Positions 30,314 to 44,400 of a stretch of DNA of 47,312 bases are shown here, piece after piece; within the stretch, counting starts at the first letter, position 1; each line of letters starts with the position of its first letter. The notes beneath the pieces are model-generated. The model saw nothing but the letters and a program-made list of their open reading frames with translations. It ran no database searches and was not told the DNA's origin. Source of the stretch: Nemertoderma westbladi (taxonomy: Eukaryota; Xenacoelomorpha; Nemertodermatida; Nemertodermatidae); the NCBI GenBank assembly GCA_032718475.1, contig JAUCBJ010004796.1, positions 1-47,312 of the forward strand, read 5' to 3'. The position numbers and the translations under genes were made by a program.

Positions 30314-31211
30314 GGACGACCCCAACGTAAAAACTTTTAATTTAAGTAACAAGCAAACAAGGAATATCTTATAAGGTCGCGGTTCACACCTTTAAGCAAT
30401 AAGCATAACTCTGCTTCGGCAGCAGAAGTACATACTACAGTAGTCCCAAAGTCTTCATCTAAAGTAGAGTTACGAATGAATCATGCTTAAAAGAGTGAAC
30501 CGGCCTTAACCTGAGAGATTTTATTGAAAGTTCAAGAGTTCTTCCTACTGCCTACATAATAGGTTTTCTAAATAATAGGTTTCCATCTTTGTGTCACAAT
30601 GAAAACATTTAAGCCAATAAGAGGATTCAGGAAAGTTCCCTTTGGGCCTATGTAAATGATTGAGCCAATCAGGTTACAATTTTCTGGCTTCAGTCCGCCG
30701 TTTGTCCAGACAACAAAGAGCGGATTCTTACATTATAATGCTATAATTTAAATTGACCGCGCATATTTGGGCTTTTAATTGACAATCCGCAGTCCGTAGT
30801 CCTCAGTCCGCAGTCCGCTCTTTACATGCACCCGGCTCCGGCTGGCTACTGGTATTTGAATTGAATTCTGAGCTCTAACCGGCAGACCGGTTTCAGCCCC
30901 AATGGTAATTTTACCTACTGACCTACCCTACCGGTACCAGCGTCAGTCAGTGAGCTAGCTATAATTTACTTCAGTATCAGTCTGTTAGTCAGTTACGGTT
31001 ACTGGGTTCGTTTTTAGGTTAGGGTTCGTTGGTCAGGCGCAAACCCTAATTAAAAGTGTTATATAACCCAAATCATGATGCTCTAATTTAATACATTTTG
31101 TGGAATTTCGCCAATTTCGGACGTAGTGCGATTGCGACTGACCGATATACAGATATAGGCCTACAGTCAGACAGTGTAGAACTAGAATGCCATTAATGAT
31201 TAAAGAGCTGT

Positions 31212-31679
31212 GTGTTCGGTTACCGGTCGAATTACGATGAAAGTTCATCCGGTACCGGTAGGCCTACTAAAGAACACGTCCCGGTTTACCGGTTACCAAC
31301 AGACGAGGGAGAACGGCGCCGATGGATTGCAGCTATTCCGAGAGAGAATATCCCAGAAACTAAGAACACGGTTGTTTGTGTAAAGCATTGGCCATCTGAT
31401 TTCCCGACTGTTGTGGTGAAAGGGAAGAAGAAACCTATTAATCCACCGTCTGTTTTTCCTTCTATACCCAAAAGTCTTGTTCCTACACCACCAGAATCTC
31501 CTCGACCAACTAAACGCTCATTATCATCAATACGGTCGTTGCAACCTGATGAAATGGGTCAATTTAGTAAACAATCTTTTGATTTTCTTTATCTAAAAAG
31601 ATCAACGGATCTACAGTACGATTATGATTCAACCGGTAAACATCGCAAGGCACCTTCCTTCCTTTTCTGGATAAATTGA
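31212..31679 (+). pseudogene. THAP-like zinc-finger exon, partial
   Basis: The frame (about 155 residues) contains the later part of a THAP domain. It has YRLPTDEGERRRWIAAIPR, then VCVKHWPSDF supplying the C-x2-H zinc ligands, a basic stretch, and PPSVFPSIP in place of the usual A-V-P-T-I-F motif. The first CX2C pair of a THAP domain is missing; it would lie in an earlier exon or is lost. An acceptor-like ACTAAAG (ending about 31273) and a donor-like CCG|GTAAAC (about 31635) suggest a single internal exon. THAP domains bind DNA in host factors and in P-element-type transposases. Its position between inverted-repeat arms favours a transposon origin, but a host gene exon is possible. Confidence 0.5.
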
Positions 31680-31952
31680 ATTTTCACCAAACACCAAATT
31701 CTAGTTTCTGTCCAACTTAGTGGTATATTTGTTGTTTGTGTTCGGATTAAATTGATTTTAACTATAATCTAACTATAAATGATAATCTAAACTGTAGTAT
31801 AACCATACCCCTAGTCGATTTTTCACAATTATTGATGGTTCTGGTCTATACAGGCACAATGTATGTTAAAATTGGAGTAAACGTGTTCAGCCTCCAGTGG
31901 ATCTTCACTGCTGCACGGTTGCACGGCCTTTAGTACAGTAGGCATTGATATC

Positions 31953-32445
31953 ACTACATCAAGCATCAGAAACCAAGCATCACTATTAAATAAGCGTAGG
32001 CTATGGAATAGTTTCGCGTAGGTAAATCACGAAACCCAGAGTTCATCATTTTCAACCAGAAATTCGACCACTAGTGTTCAAATTTGCTGTCGCTATAATA
32101 GATGATATATAATTTTAAACAGACGCTTCTTAAAAGATAAAAAAGAAACTATAGAGAAATAAATTGAAAGTAAAAAATCCTGTTGGACAATGAAGCAAAG
32201 TAAAAATACAATGATACTCCAAACTTCGCAGTATTTGAGAATTGTGTATGGTCTGCTAATTTATTTCCATATTGGTCTGCTCCTTAAAGTAACATTTATC
32301 TGTTAATTTTAATTCTTTACAGTAGATTATATTGTACACGAATACATGAAATGTCTATAAATAATGAAAACCTCTGCCTCACATGTTCTATTATTGTCGT
32401 TAATTGTTACTTTGAGATTTATTTATATTATTAATTCATGAACAT
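31953..32445. other. AT-rich spacer before the minisatellite
   Basis: No repeats or coding exons were recognised. Confidence 0.4.
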
Positions 32446-35400
32446 CTACCTACATACTATGATTTACTACCTACACTCTCTAGTATCTATCTTACTTTAC
32501 TTTACTATGATTTACTACCCACACTCGCTATACACTATCTATCTTACTTTACTTTACTATGATTTACAACCTACACTCGCTATACAGTATCTATCTTACA
32601 GTACTTTACTTTACTATGATTTACTACCTACACTCGCTATACAGTATCTATCTTACAGTACTTTACTTTACTATGATGTACTACCCACACTCGCTATACA
32701 GTATCTATCTTACTTTACTTTACTATGATTTACTACCCACACTCGCTATACACTATCTATCTTACTTTACTTTACTATGATTTACAACCTACACTCGCTA
32801 TACAGTATCTATCTTACAGTACTTTACTTTACTATGATTTACTACCTACACTCGCTATACAGTATCTATCTTACAGTACTTTACTTTACTATGATGTACT
32901 ACCCACACTCGCTATACAGTATCTATCTTACTCTACTTTACTATGATTTACTACCCACACTCGCTATACACTATCTATCTTACTTTACTTTACTATGATT
33001 TACAACCTACACTCGCTATACAGTATCTATCTTACAGTACTTTACTTTACTATGATTTACTACCCACACTCGCTATACAGTATCTATCTTACAGTACTTT
33101 ACTTTACTATGATGTACTACCCACACTCGCTATACAGTATCTATCTTACTTTACTTTACTATGATTTACTACCTACACTCGCTATACAGTATCTATCTTA
33201 CTTTACTTTACTATGATTTACAACCTACACTCGCTATACAGTATCTATCTTACAGTACTTTACTTTACTATGATTTGCTACCTACACTCGCTATACAGTA
33301 TCTATCTTACTCTACTTTACTATGATTTACTACCCACACTCGCTATACACTATCTATCTTACTTTACTTTACTATGATTTACAACCTACACTCGCTATAC
33401 AGTATCTATCTTACAGTACTTTACTTTACTATGATTTACTACCTACACTCGCTATACAGTATCTATCTTACAGTACTTTACTTTACTATGATTTGCTACC
33501 TACACTCGCTATACAGTATCTATCTTACTCTACTTTACTATGATTTACTACCCACACTCGCTATACAGTATCTATCTTACTTTACTTTACTATGATTTAC
33601 TACCCACACTCGCTATACAGTATCTATCTTACAGTACTTTACTTTACTATGATTTACTACCCACACTCGCTATACAGTATCTATCTTACAGTACTTTACT
33701 TTACTATGATGTACTACCCACACTCGCTATACAGTATCTATCTTACTCTACTTTACTATGATTTACTACCCACACTCGCTATACACTATCTATCTTACTT
33801 TACTTTACTATGATTTACTACCCACACTCGCTATACAGTATCTATCTTACAGTACTTTACTTTACTATGATGTACTACCCACACTCGCTATACAGTATCT
33901 ATCTTACTTTACTTTACTATGATTTACAACCTACACTCGCTATACAGTATCTATCTTACAGTACTTTACTTTACTATGATTTGCTACCTACACTCGCTAT
34001 ACATTATCTATCTTACAGTACTTTACTTTACTATGATGTACTACCCACACTCGCTATACACTATCTATCTTACTTTACTTTACTATGATTTACTACCCAC
34101 ACTCGCTATACAGTATCTATCTTACAGTACTTTACTTTACTATGATGTACTACCCACACTCGCTATACACTATCTATCTTACTTTACTTTACTATGATTT
34201 ACTACCCACACTCGCTATACAGTATCTATCTTACAGTACTTTACTTTACTATGATGTACTACCCACACTCGCTATACAGTATCTATCTTACTCTACTTTA
34301 CTATGATTTACTACCCACACTCGCTATACAGTATCTATCTTACAGTACTTTACTTTACTATGATGTACTACCCACACTCGCTATACAGTATCTATCTTAC
34401 TTTACTTTACTATGATTTACAACCTACACTCGCTATACAGTATCTATCTTACAGTACTTTACTTTACTATGATTTACTACCCACACTCGCTATACAGTAT
34501 CTATCTTACAGTACTTTACTTTACTATGATGTACTACCCACACTCGCTATACAGTATCTATCTTACTTTACTTTACTATGATTTACAACCTACACTCGCT
34601 ATACAGTATCTATCTTACAGTACTTTACTTTACTATGATTTACTACCCACACTCGCTATACAGTATCTATCTTACAGTACTTTACTTTACTATGATTTAC
34701 TACCTACACTCGCTATACAGTATCTATCTTACAGTACTTTACTATGATTTACTACCCACACTCGCTATACACTATCTATCTTACTTTACTTTACTATGAT
34801 TTACTACCCACACTCGCTATACAGTATCTATCTTACAGTACTTTACTTTACTATGATGTACTACCCACACTCGCTATACAGTATCTATCTTACTTTACTT
34901 TACTATGATGTACTACCCACACTCGCTATACAGTATCTATCTTACAGTACTTTACTTTACTATGATTTACTACCTACACTCGCTATACAGTATCTATCTT
35001 ACTTTACTTTACTATGATTTACTACCCACACTCGCTATACAGTATCTATCTTACTTTACTTTACTATGATGTACTACCCACACTCGCTATACAGTATCTA
35101 TCTTACTTTACTTTACTATGATTTACTACCCACACTCGCTATACAGTATCTATCTTACTCTACTTTACTATGATTTACTACCCACACTCGCTATACACTA
35201 TCTATCTTACTTTACTTTACTATGATTTACTACCTACACTCGCTATACAGTATCTATCTTACTTTACTTTACTATGATGTACTACCCACACTCGCTATAC
35301 AGTATCTATCTTACTTTACTTTACTATGATTTACTACCCACACTCGCTATACAGTATCTATCTTACTCTACTTTACTATGATTTACTACCCACACTCGCT

Positions 35401-37170
35401 ATACACTATCTATCTTACTTTACTTTACTATGATTTACTACCTACACTCGCTATACAGTATCTATCTTACTTTACTTTACTATGATGTACTACCCACACT
35501 CGCCATACAGTATCTATCTTACTCTACTTTACTATGATTTACTACCCACACTCGCTATACAGTATCTATCTTACTTTACTTTACTATGATTTACTACCTA
35601 CACTCGCTATACAGTATCTATCTTACTTTACTTTACTATGATTTACTACCCACACTCGCTATACAGTATCTATCTTACTTTACTTTACTATGATTTACTA
35701 CCCACACTCGCTATACAGTATCTATCTTACTTTACTTTACTATGATTTACTACCCACACTCGCTATACAGTATCTATCTTACTTTACTTTACTATGATTT
35801 ACTACCCACACTCGCTATACACTATCTATCTTACTTTACTTTACTATGATTTACTACCCACACTCGCTATACAGTATCTATCTTACTTTACTTTACTATG
35901 ATTTACTACCCACACTCGCTATACAGTATCTATCTTACTCTACTTTACTATGATTTACTACCCACACTCGCTATACAGTATCTATCTTACTTTACTTTAC
36001 TATGATTTACTACCCACACTCGCTATACAGTATCTATCTTACTTTACTTTACTATGATTTACTACCCACACTCGCTATACACTATCTATCTTACTTTACT
36101 TTACTATGATTTACTACCCACACTCGCTATACAGTATCTATCTTACTTTACTTTACTATGATTTACTACCCACACTCGCTATACAGTATCTATCTTACAG
36201 TACTCTACTTTACTATGATTTACTACCCACACTCGCTATACAGTATCTATCTTACAGTACTCTACTTTACTATGATTTACTACCCACACTCGCTATACAG
36301 TATCTATCTTACTTTACTTTACTATGATTTACTACCCACACTCGCTATACAGTATCTATCTTACTTTATTACTTTACTATGATTTACTACCCACACTCGC
36401 TATACACTATCTATCTTACTTTACTTTACTATGATTTACTACCCACACTCGCTATACAGTATCTATCTTACTCTACTTTACTATGATTTACTACCCACAC
36501 TCGCTATACACTATCTATCTTACTTTACTTTACTATGATTTACTACCTACACTCGCTATACAGTATCTATCTTACTTTACTTTACTATGATGTACTACCC
36601 ACACTCGCTATACAGTATCTATCTTACTCTACTTTACTATGATTTACTACCCACACTCGCTATACACTATCTATCTTACTTTACTTTACTATGATTTACT
36701 ACCCACACTCGCTATACAGTATCTATCTTACTTTACTTTACTATGATTTACTACCCACACTCGCTATACAGTATCTATCTTACTTTACTTTACTATGATT
36801 TACTACCCACACTCGCTATACACTATCTATCTTACTTTACTTTACTATGATTTACTACCCACACTCGCTATACAGTATCTATCTTACTTTACTTTACTAT
36901 GATTTACTACCCACACTCGCTATACAGTATCTATCTTACTCTACTTTACTATGATTTACTACCCACACTCGCTATACAGTATCTATCTTACTTTACTTTA
37001 CTATGATTTACTACCCACACTCGCTATACAGTATCTATCTTACTTTACTTTACTATGATTTACTACCCACACTCGCTATACACTATCTATCTTACTTTAC
37101 TTTACTATGATTTACTACCCACACTCGCTATACAGTATCTATCTTACTTTACTTTACTATGATTTACTAC
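32446..37170. repeat. Minisatellite array, left part (52/57-bp units)
   Basis: The base unit is 52 bp: atgatttactacccacactc, then gctatacagtatctatctta, then ctttactttact. A common 57-bp form has a CAGTA insertion (ttacagtactttac). Frequent point variants are tttac/tgtac, ccc/cct, act/aac, cagtatc/cactatc and ctttac/ctctac. Length implies about 85-90 units. The leftmost unit is degenerate. The leftmost 1 kb shows a 218-bp four-unit higher-order repeat (52+57+57+52), and about 34085-34412 a 109-bp dimer. Open frames seen here are by-products of the repeat. Confidence 0.97.
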
Positions 37171-38457
37171 TAGTGTTGAGAACTGAATCAATTTTGACTA
37201 ATTTCAGTTACAGTTACAGTTTCAGTATTCAAAGTTTTGCATTTCAGTTACAGTTACAGTTTCAGTATTCAAAGTTTTGCATTTCAGTTACAGTTACAGT
37301 TTCAGTATTACAAAGTGTAACATTTCAGTTACAGTTACAGTTTCAGTTATAGATTCAATATATATGATCTCACGTAGTAAGCAGTCATCTGAAACTAAAA
37401 ATGAGGCACTTTAATGTATTACTGTTATATACGCTAATAATAATGTTCATTACGAAACGTCCTCTTTGTAGAGCTAATAGGTAGTTGTTGTAGGAAAGTT
37501 GGACCCACGCTATGGTAATATTTTGTAACTAATATACTGATAGTATGTAATGAAAGTGGCACGTCACAAGATCACACTAAAGGCACCCACATTTTACTGT
37601 ACATCTTGTTTCAGTGCTTGTACACTTATTGTTATCATTATTATTGTCAGATTGTTTTGGTTATAAAGCCATGCTTCTGAATCCTGCTCATTTACCTTAA
37701 TTCGTAATTTGTTTTAGTAATCATATATTTATTGTTTTGGTTAGACCCACCTCGATAAGCTGCTCCTTTCACTTTTAAGTTTAATTTTGTAATTTATAAT
37801 GGTAAACTTGATCAAAATGTAATTTCCAGTGTGCCTCTAGTGTGATTGTGATATTAATAGTACCGGTAAAAACATTAATAATTAATAATGTAAAATATAT
37901 ATCCGTTAATATCCCTCTACCATTAGGCCTAACTTTTCTTTGTTTATCTAAAACATTTACATTTAATATGAAGCAAAAGTAGTGATAAGGTCTGATAATA
38001 GTCTAATAGTTGAGTCCGATGAACATAGACTATATGCTAGATCTTCGTTCACTACTTGACTCTCCAAATAAATCACATTTGAGCTAAGTGGGCAATGGGT
38101 CTTTGATTTTATATTGTGTAATATTATGGTTTTGTTCAGAAGTGGAAAAAACGAGATTGTTTTTTTTTTTTTATAACAATGTTTTAAAAATGATACCTAT
38201 GGTAACCACTGTTATTCATTTATTAAACTATACCGGTACTCTATACGTTATTACAATGCTGTTTTAAATGCTTATTCATGTTAATTGTGTGATTGAGAAC
38301 TGAATCGGATTTTGTTAATTTCAGTTTCAGTTTCAGTTACAGTATTCAAAGTTCGCAATTACAGTTACAGTTATAGTTACAGTATCAAAAAAATCATCAA
38401 AACCATTCAGTTACAGTTGCAGTTACAGTATAATTACAGTTACAGTTCTCAACACTA
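37171..38457. mobile_element. hAT-like non-autonomous element inside the minisatellite, 1287 bp
   Basis: Starts TAGTGTTGAGAACTG and ends CAGTTCTCAACACTA, with 8-bp target duplication TTTACTAC (37163-37170 and 38458-38465). Near the left end a 40-bp repeat (atttcagttacagttacagt, then ttcagtattcaaagttttgc) occurs about four times (about 37201-37350). The right end (38289-38457) carries similar CAGTTACAGT words and a second tgagaactgaatc, as if it were a compact copy of the element. No transposase frame is present. Confidence 0.88.
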
Positions 38458-38465
38458 TTTACTAC

Positions 38466-41400
38466 CCACACTCGCTATACAGTATCTATCTTACAGTACT
38501 CTACTTTACTATGATTTACTACCCACACTCGCTATACAGTATCTATCTTACAGTACTCTACTTTACTATGATTTACTACCCACACTCGCTATACAGTATC
38601 TATCTTACTTTACTTTACTATGATTTACTACCCACACTCGCTATACAGTATCTATCTTACTTTATTACTTTACTATGATTTACTACCCACACTCGCTATA
38701 CACTATCTATCTTACTTTACTTTACTATGATTTACTACCCACACTCGCTATACACTATCTATCTTACTTTACTTTACTATGATTTACTACCCACACTCGC
38801 TATACAGTATCTATCTTACAGTACTTTACTTTACTATGATGTACTACCCACACTCGCTATACAGTATCTATCTTACTTTACTTTACTATGATTTACTACC
38901 TACACTCGCTATACACTATCTATCTTACAGTACTTTACTTTACTATGATTTACTACCCACACTCGCTATACAGTATCTATCTTACAGTACTCTACTTTAC
39001 TATGATTTACTACCCACACTCGCTATACAGTATCTATCTTACAGTACTTTACTTTACTATGATTTACTACCCACACTCGCTATACAGTATCTATCTTACA
39101 GTACTTTACTTTACTATGATTTACTACCCACACTCGCTATACAGTATCTATCTTACAGTACTCTACTTTACTATGATTTACTACCCACACTCGCTATACA
39201 GTATCTATCTTACAGTACTTTACTTTACTATGATTTACTACCCACACTCGCTATACACTATCTATCTTACTTTACTTTACTATGATTTACTACCCACACT
39301 CGCTATACAGTATCTATCTTACTTTACTTTACTATGATTTACTACCTACACTCGCTATACAGTATCTATCTTACTTTACTTTACTTTACTATGATTTACT
39401 ACCCACACTCGCTATACACTATCTATCTTACTTTACTTTACTATGATTTACTACCCACACTCGCTATACAGTATCTATCTTACTTTACTTTACTATGATT
39501 TACTACCTACACTCGCTATACACTATCTATCTTACTTTACTTTACTATGATGTACTACCCACACTCGCTATACAGTATCTATCTTACTTTACTTTACTAT
39601 GATTTACTACCCACACTCGCTATACACTATCTATCTTACTTTACTTTACTATGATGTACTACCCACACTCGCTATACAGTATCTATCTTACTTTACTTTA
39701 CTATGATTTACTACCCACACTCGCTATACAGTATCTATCTTACTTTACTTTACTATGATTTACTACCCACACTCGCTATACAGTATCTATCTTACTTTAC
39801 TTTACTATGATTTACTACCCACACTCGCTATACAGTATCTATCTTACTTTACTTTACTTTACTATGATTTACTACCCACACTCGCTATACAGTATCTATC
39901 TTACAGTACTTTACTTTACTATGATTTACTACCCACACTCGCTATACAGTATCTATCTTACTTTACTTTACTATGATTTACTACCTACACTCGCTATACA
40001 CTATCTATCTTACTTTACTTTACTATGATTTACTACCCACACTCGCTATACAGTATCTATCTTACAGTACTCTACTTTACTATGATTTACTACCCACACT
40101 CGCTATACAGTATCTATCTTACAGTACTCTACTTTACTATGATTTACTACCCACACTCGCTATACAGTATCTATCTTACTTTACTTTACTATGATTTACT
40201 ACCCACACTCGCTATACAGTATCTATCTTACTTTACTTTACTATGATTTACTACCCACACTCGCTATACACTATCTATCTTACTTTACTTTACTATGATT
40301 TACTACCCACACTCGCTATACACTATCTATCTTACTTTACTTTACTATGATTTACTACCCACACTCGCTATACAGTATCTATCTTACAGTACTTTACTTT
40401 ACTATGATGTACTACCCACACTCGCTATACAGTATCTATCTTACTTTACTTTACTATGATTTACTACCTACACTCGCTATACACTATCTATCTTACAGTA
40501 CTTTACTTTACTATGATTTACTACCTACACTCGCTATACAGTATCTATCTTACTTTACTTTACTATGATTTACTACCCACACTCGCTATACAGTATCTAT
40601 CTTACAGTACTTTACTTTACTATGATGTACTACCCACACTCGCTATACAGTATCTATCTTACTCTACTTTACTATGATTTACTACCTACACTCGCTATAC
40701 AGTATCTATCTTACAGTACTTTACTTTACTATGATGTACTACCCACACTCGCTATACAGTATCTATCTTACTTTACTTTACTATGATTTACTACCCACAC
40801 TCGCTATACAGTATCTATCTTACAGTACTTTACTTTACTATGATGTACTACCCACACTCGCTATACAGTATCTATCTTACAGTACTTTACTTTACTATGA
40901 TGTACTACCCACACTCGCTATACAGTATCTATCTTACTTTACTTTACTATGATTTACTACCCACACTCGCTATACAGTATCTATCTTACTCTACTTTACT
41001 ATGATTTACTACCCACACTCGCTATACAGTATCTATCTTACTCTACTTTACTATGATTTACTACCCACACTCGCTATACAGTATCTATCTTACTCTACTT
41101 TACTATGATTTACTACCCACACTCGCTATACAGTATCTATCTTACTCTACTTTACTATGATTTACTACCCACACTCGCTATACAGTATCTATCTTACAGT
41201 ACTTTACTTTACTATGATGTACTACCCACACTCGCTATACAGTATCTATCTTACAGTACTTTACTTTACTATGATGTACTACCCACACTCGCTATACAGT
41301 ATCTATCTTACTTTACTTTACTATGATGTACTACCCACACTCGCTATACAGTATCTATCTTACTTTACTTTACTATGATTTACTACCCACACTCGCTATA

Positions 41401-44400
41401 CAGTATCTATCTTACTTTACTTTACTATGATTTACTACCTACACTCGCTATACAGTATCTATCTTACTTTACTTTACTATGATTTACTACCCACACTCGC
41501 TATACAGTATCTATCTTACTTTACTTTACTATGATTTACTACCCACACTCGCTATACAGTATCTATCTTACAGTACTTTACTTTACTATGATGTACTACC
41601 CACACTCGCTATACAGTATCTATCTTACTTTACTTTACTATGATTTACTACCTACACTCGCTATACACTATCTATCTTACTTTACTTTACTATGATTTAC
41701 TACCCACACTCGCTATACAGTATCTATCTTACAGTACTTTACTTTACTATGATGTACTACCCACACTCGCTATACAGTATCTATCTTACTTTACTTTACT
41801 ATGATTTACTACCTACACTCGCTATACACTATCTATCTTACTTTACTTTACTATGATTTACTACCCACACTCGCTATACAGTATCTATCTTACAGTACTT
41901 TACTTTACTATGATGTACTACCCACACTCGCTATACAGTATCTATCTTACTTTACTTTACTATGATTTACTACCCACACTCGCTATACACTATCTATCTT
42001 ACTTTACTTTACTATGATTTACTACCCACACTCGCTATACAGTATCTATCTTACAGTACTTTACTTTACTATGATGTACTACCCACACTCGCTATACAGT
42101 ATCTATCTTACTTTACTTTACTATGATTTACTACCTACACTCGCTATACACTATCTATCTTACAGTACTTTACTTTACTATGATTTACTACCCACACTCG
42201 CTATACAGTATCTATCTTACAGTACTTTACTTTACTATGATTTACTACCCACACTCGCTATACAGTATCTATCTTACTTTACTTTACTATGATTTACTAC
42301 CCACACTCGCTATACACTATCTATCTTACTTTACTTTACTATGATTTACTACCCACACTCGCTATACAGTATCTATCTTACAGTACTTTACTTTACTATG
42401 ATTTACTACCCACACTCGCTATACAGTATCTATCTTACTTTACTTTACTATGATTTACTACCTACACTCGCTATACAGTATCTATCTTACTTTACTTTAC
42501 TATGATTTACTACCTACACTCGCTATACAGTATCTATCTTACAGTACTTTACTTTACTATGATTTACTACCCACACTCGCTATACAGTATCTATCTTACT
42601 TTACTTTACTATGATTTACTACCCACACTCGCTATACAGTATCTATCTTACAGTACTTTACTTTACTATGATTTACTACCTACACTCGCTATACAGTATC
42701 TATCTTACTTTACTTTACTATGATTTACTACCCACACTCGCTATACAGTATCTATCTTACTCTACTTTACTATGATGTACTACCCACACTCGCTATACAC
42801 TATCTATCTTACAGTACTCTACTTTACTATGATTTACTACCTACACTCGCTATACAGTATCTATCTTACTTTACTTTACTATGATTTACTACCCACACTC
42901 GCTATACAGTATCTATCTTACTTTACTTTACTATGATGTACTACCTACACTCGCTATACAGTATCTATCTTACTTTACTTTACTATGATTTACTACCCAC
43001 ACTCGCTATACAGTATCTATCTTACTTTACTTTACTATGATGTACTACCCACACTCGCTATACAGTATCTATCTTACTTTACTTTACTATGATGTACTAC
43101 CCACACTCGCTATACAGTATCTATCTTACTTTACTTTACTATGATGTACTACCCACACTCGCTATACAGTATCTATCTTACTCTACTTTACTATGATTTA
43201 CTACCCACACTCGCTATACAGTATCTATCTTACTTTACTATGATTTACTACCCACACTCGCTATACAGTATCTATCTTACTTTACTTTACTATGATTTAC
43301 TACCCACACTCGCTATACAGTATCTATCTTACTTTACTTTACTATGATTTACTACCCACACTCGCTATACAGTATCTATCTTACTTTACTTTACTATGAT
43401 GTACTACCCACACTCGCTATACAGTATCTATCTTACTCTACTTTACTATGATTTACTACCCACACTCGCTATACAGTATCTATCTTACTCTACTTTACTA
43501 TGATTTACTACCCACACTCGCTATACAGTATCTATCTTACTTTACTTTACTATGATGTACTACCCACACTCGCTATACAGTATCTATCTTACAGTACTTT
43601 ACTTTACTATGATTTACTACCTACACTCGCTATACAGTATCTATCTTACAGTACTTTACTTTACTATGATGTACTACCCACACTCGCTATACAGTATCTA
43701 TCTTACTCTTACTTTACTATGATTTACTACCTACACTCGCTATACAGTATCTATCTTACAGTACTTTACTTTACTATGATGTACTACCCACACTCGCTAT
43801 ACAGTATCTATCTTACAGTACTTTACTTTACTATGATTTACTACCTACACTCGCTATACAGTATCTATCTTACTTTACTTTACTATGATTTACTACCTAC
43901 ACTCGCTATACAGTATCTACTCTTACTTTACTATGATTTACTACCCACACTCGCTATACAGTATCTATCTTACTTTACTTTACTATGATGTACTACCCAC
44001 ACTCGCTATACAGTATCTATCTTACTTTACTTTACTATGATTTACTACCCACACTCGCTATACAGTATCTATCTTACTTTACTTTACTATGATTTACTAC
44101 CCACACTCGCTATACAGTATCTATCTTACTCTACTTTACTATGATTTACTACCCACACTCGCTATACAGTATCTATCTTACTCTACTTTACTATGATTTA
44201 CTACCCACACTCGCTATACAGTATCTATCTTACTTTACTTTACTATGATTTACTACCCACACTCGCTATACAGTATCTATCTTACAGTACTTTACTTTAC
44301 TATGATTTACTACCTACACTCGCTATACAGTATCTATCTTACTCTACTTTACTATGATGTACTACCCACACTCGCTATACAGTATCTATCTTACAGTACT

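Larger units (their letters stand above)
28927..31952. repeat. 3-kb nested inverted-repeat structure
   Basis: Outer arms: 28927-29027 against 31888-31952 in complement (shared gatatcac, gcctactgtact, aaggccgtgcaaccgtgcag, ggaggctga). Inner arms: 29057-29228 against 30660-30832 in complement (shared gtgcatgtaaagagcgg, tttgttgtctggacaaa, attggctcaatcat). The left outer arm has about 30 extra bases. A MITE copy and a repeat-family fragment lie between the inner arms, and a THAP-like exon lies between the right arms. It may be a decayed DNA transposon or several nested foldback elements. Confidence 0.65.
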
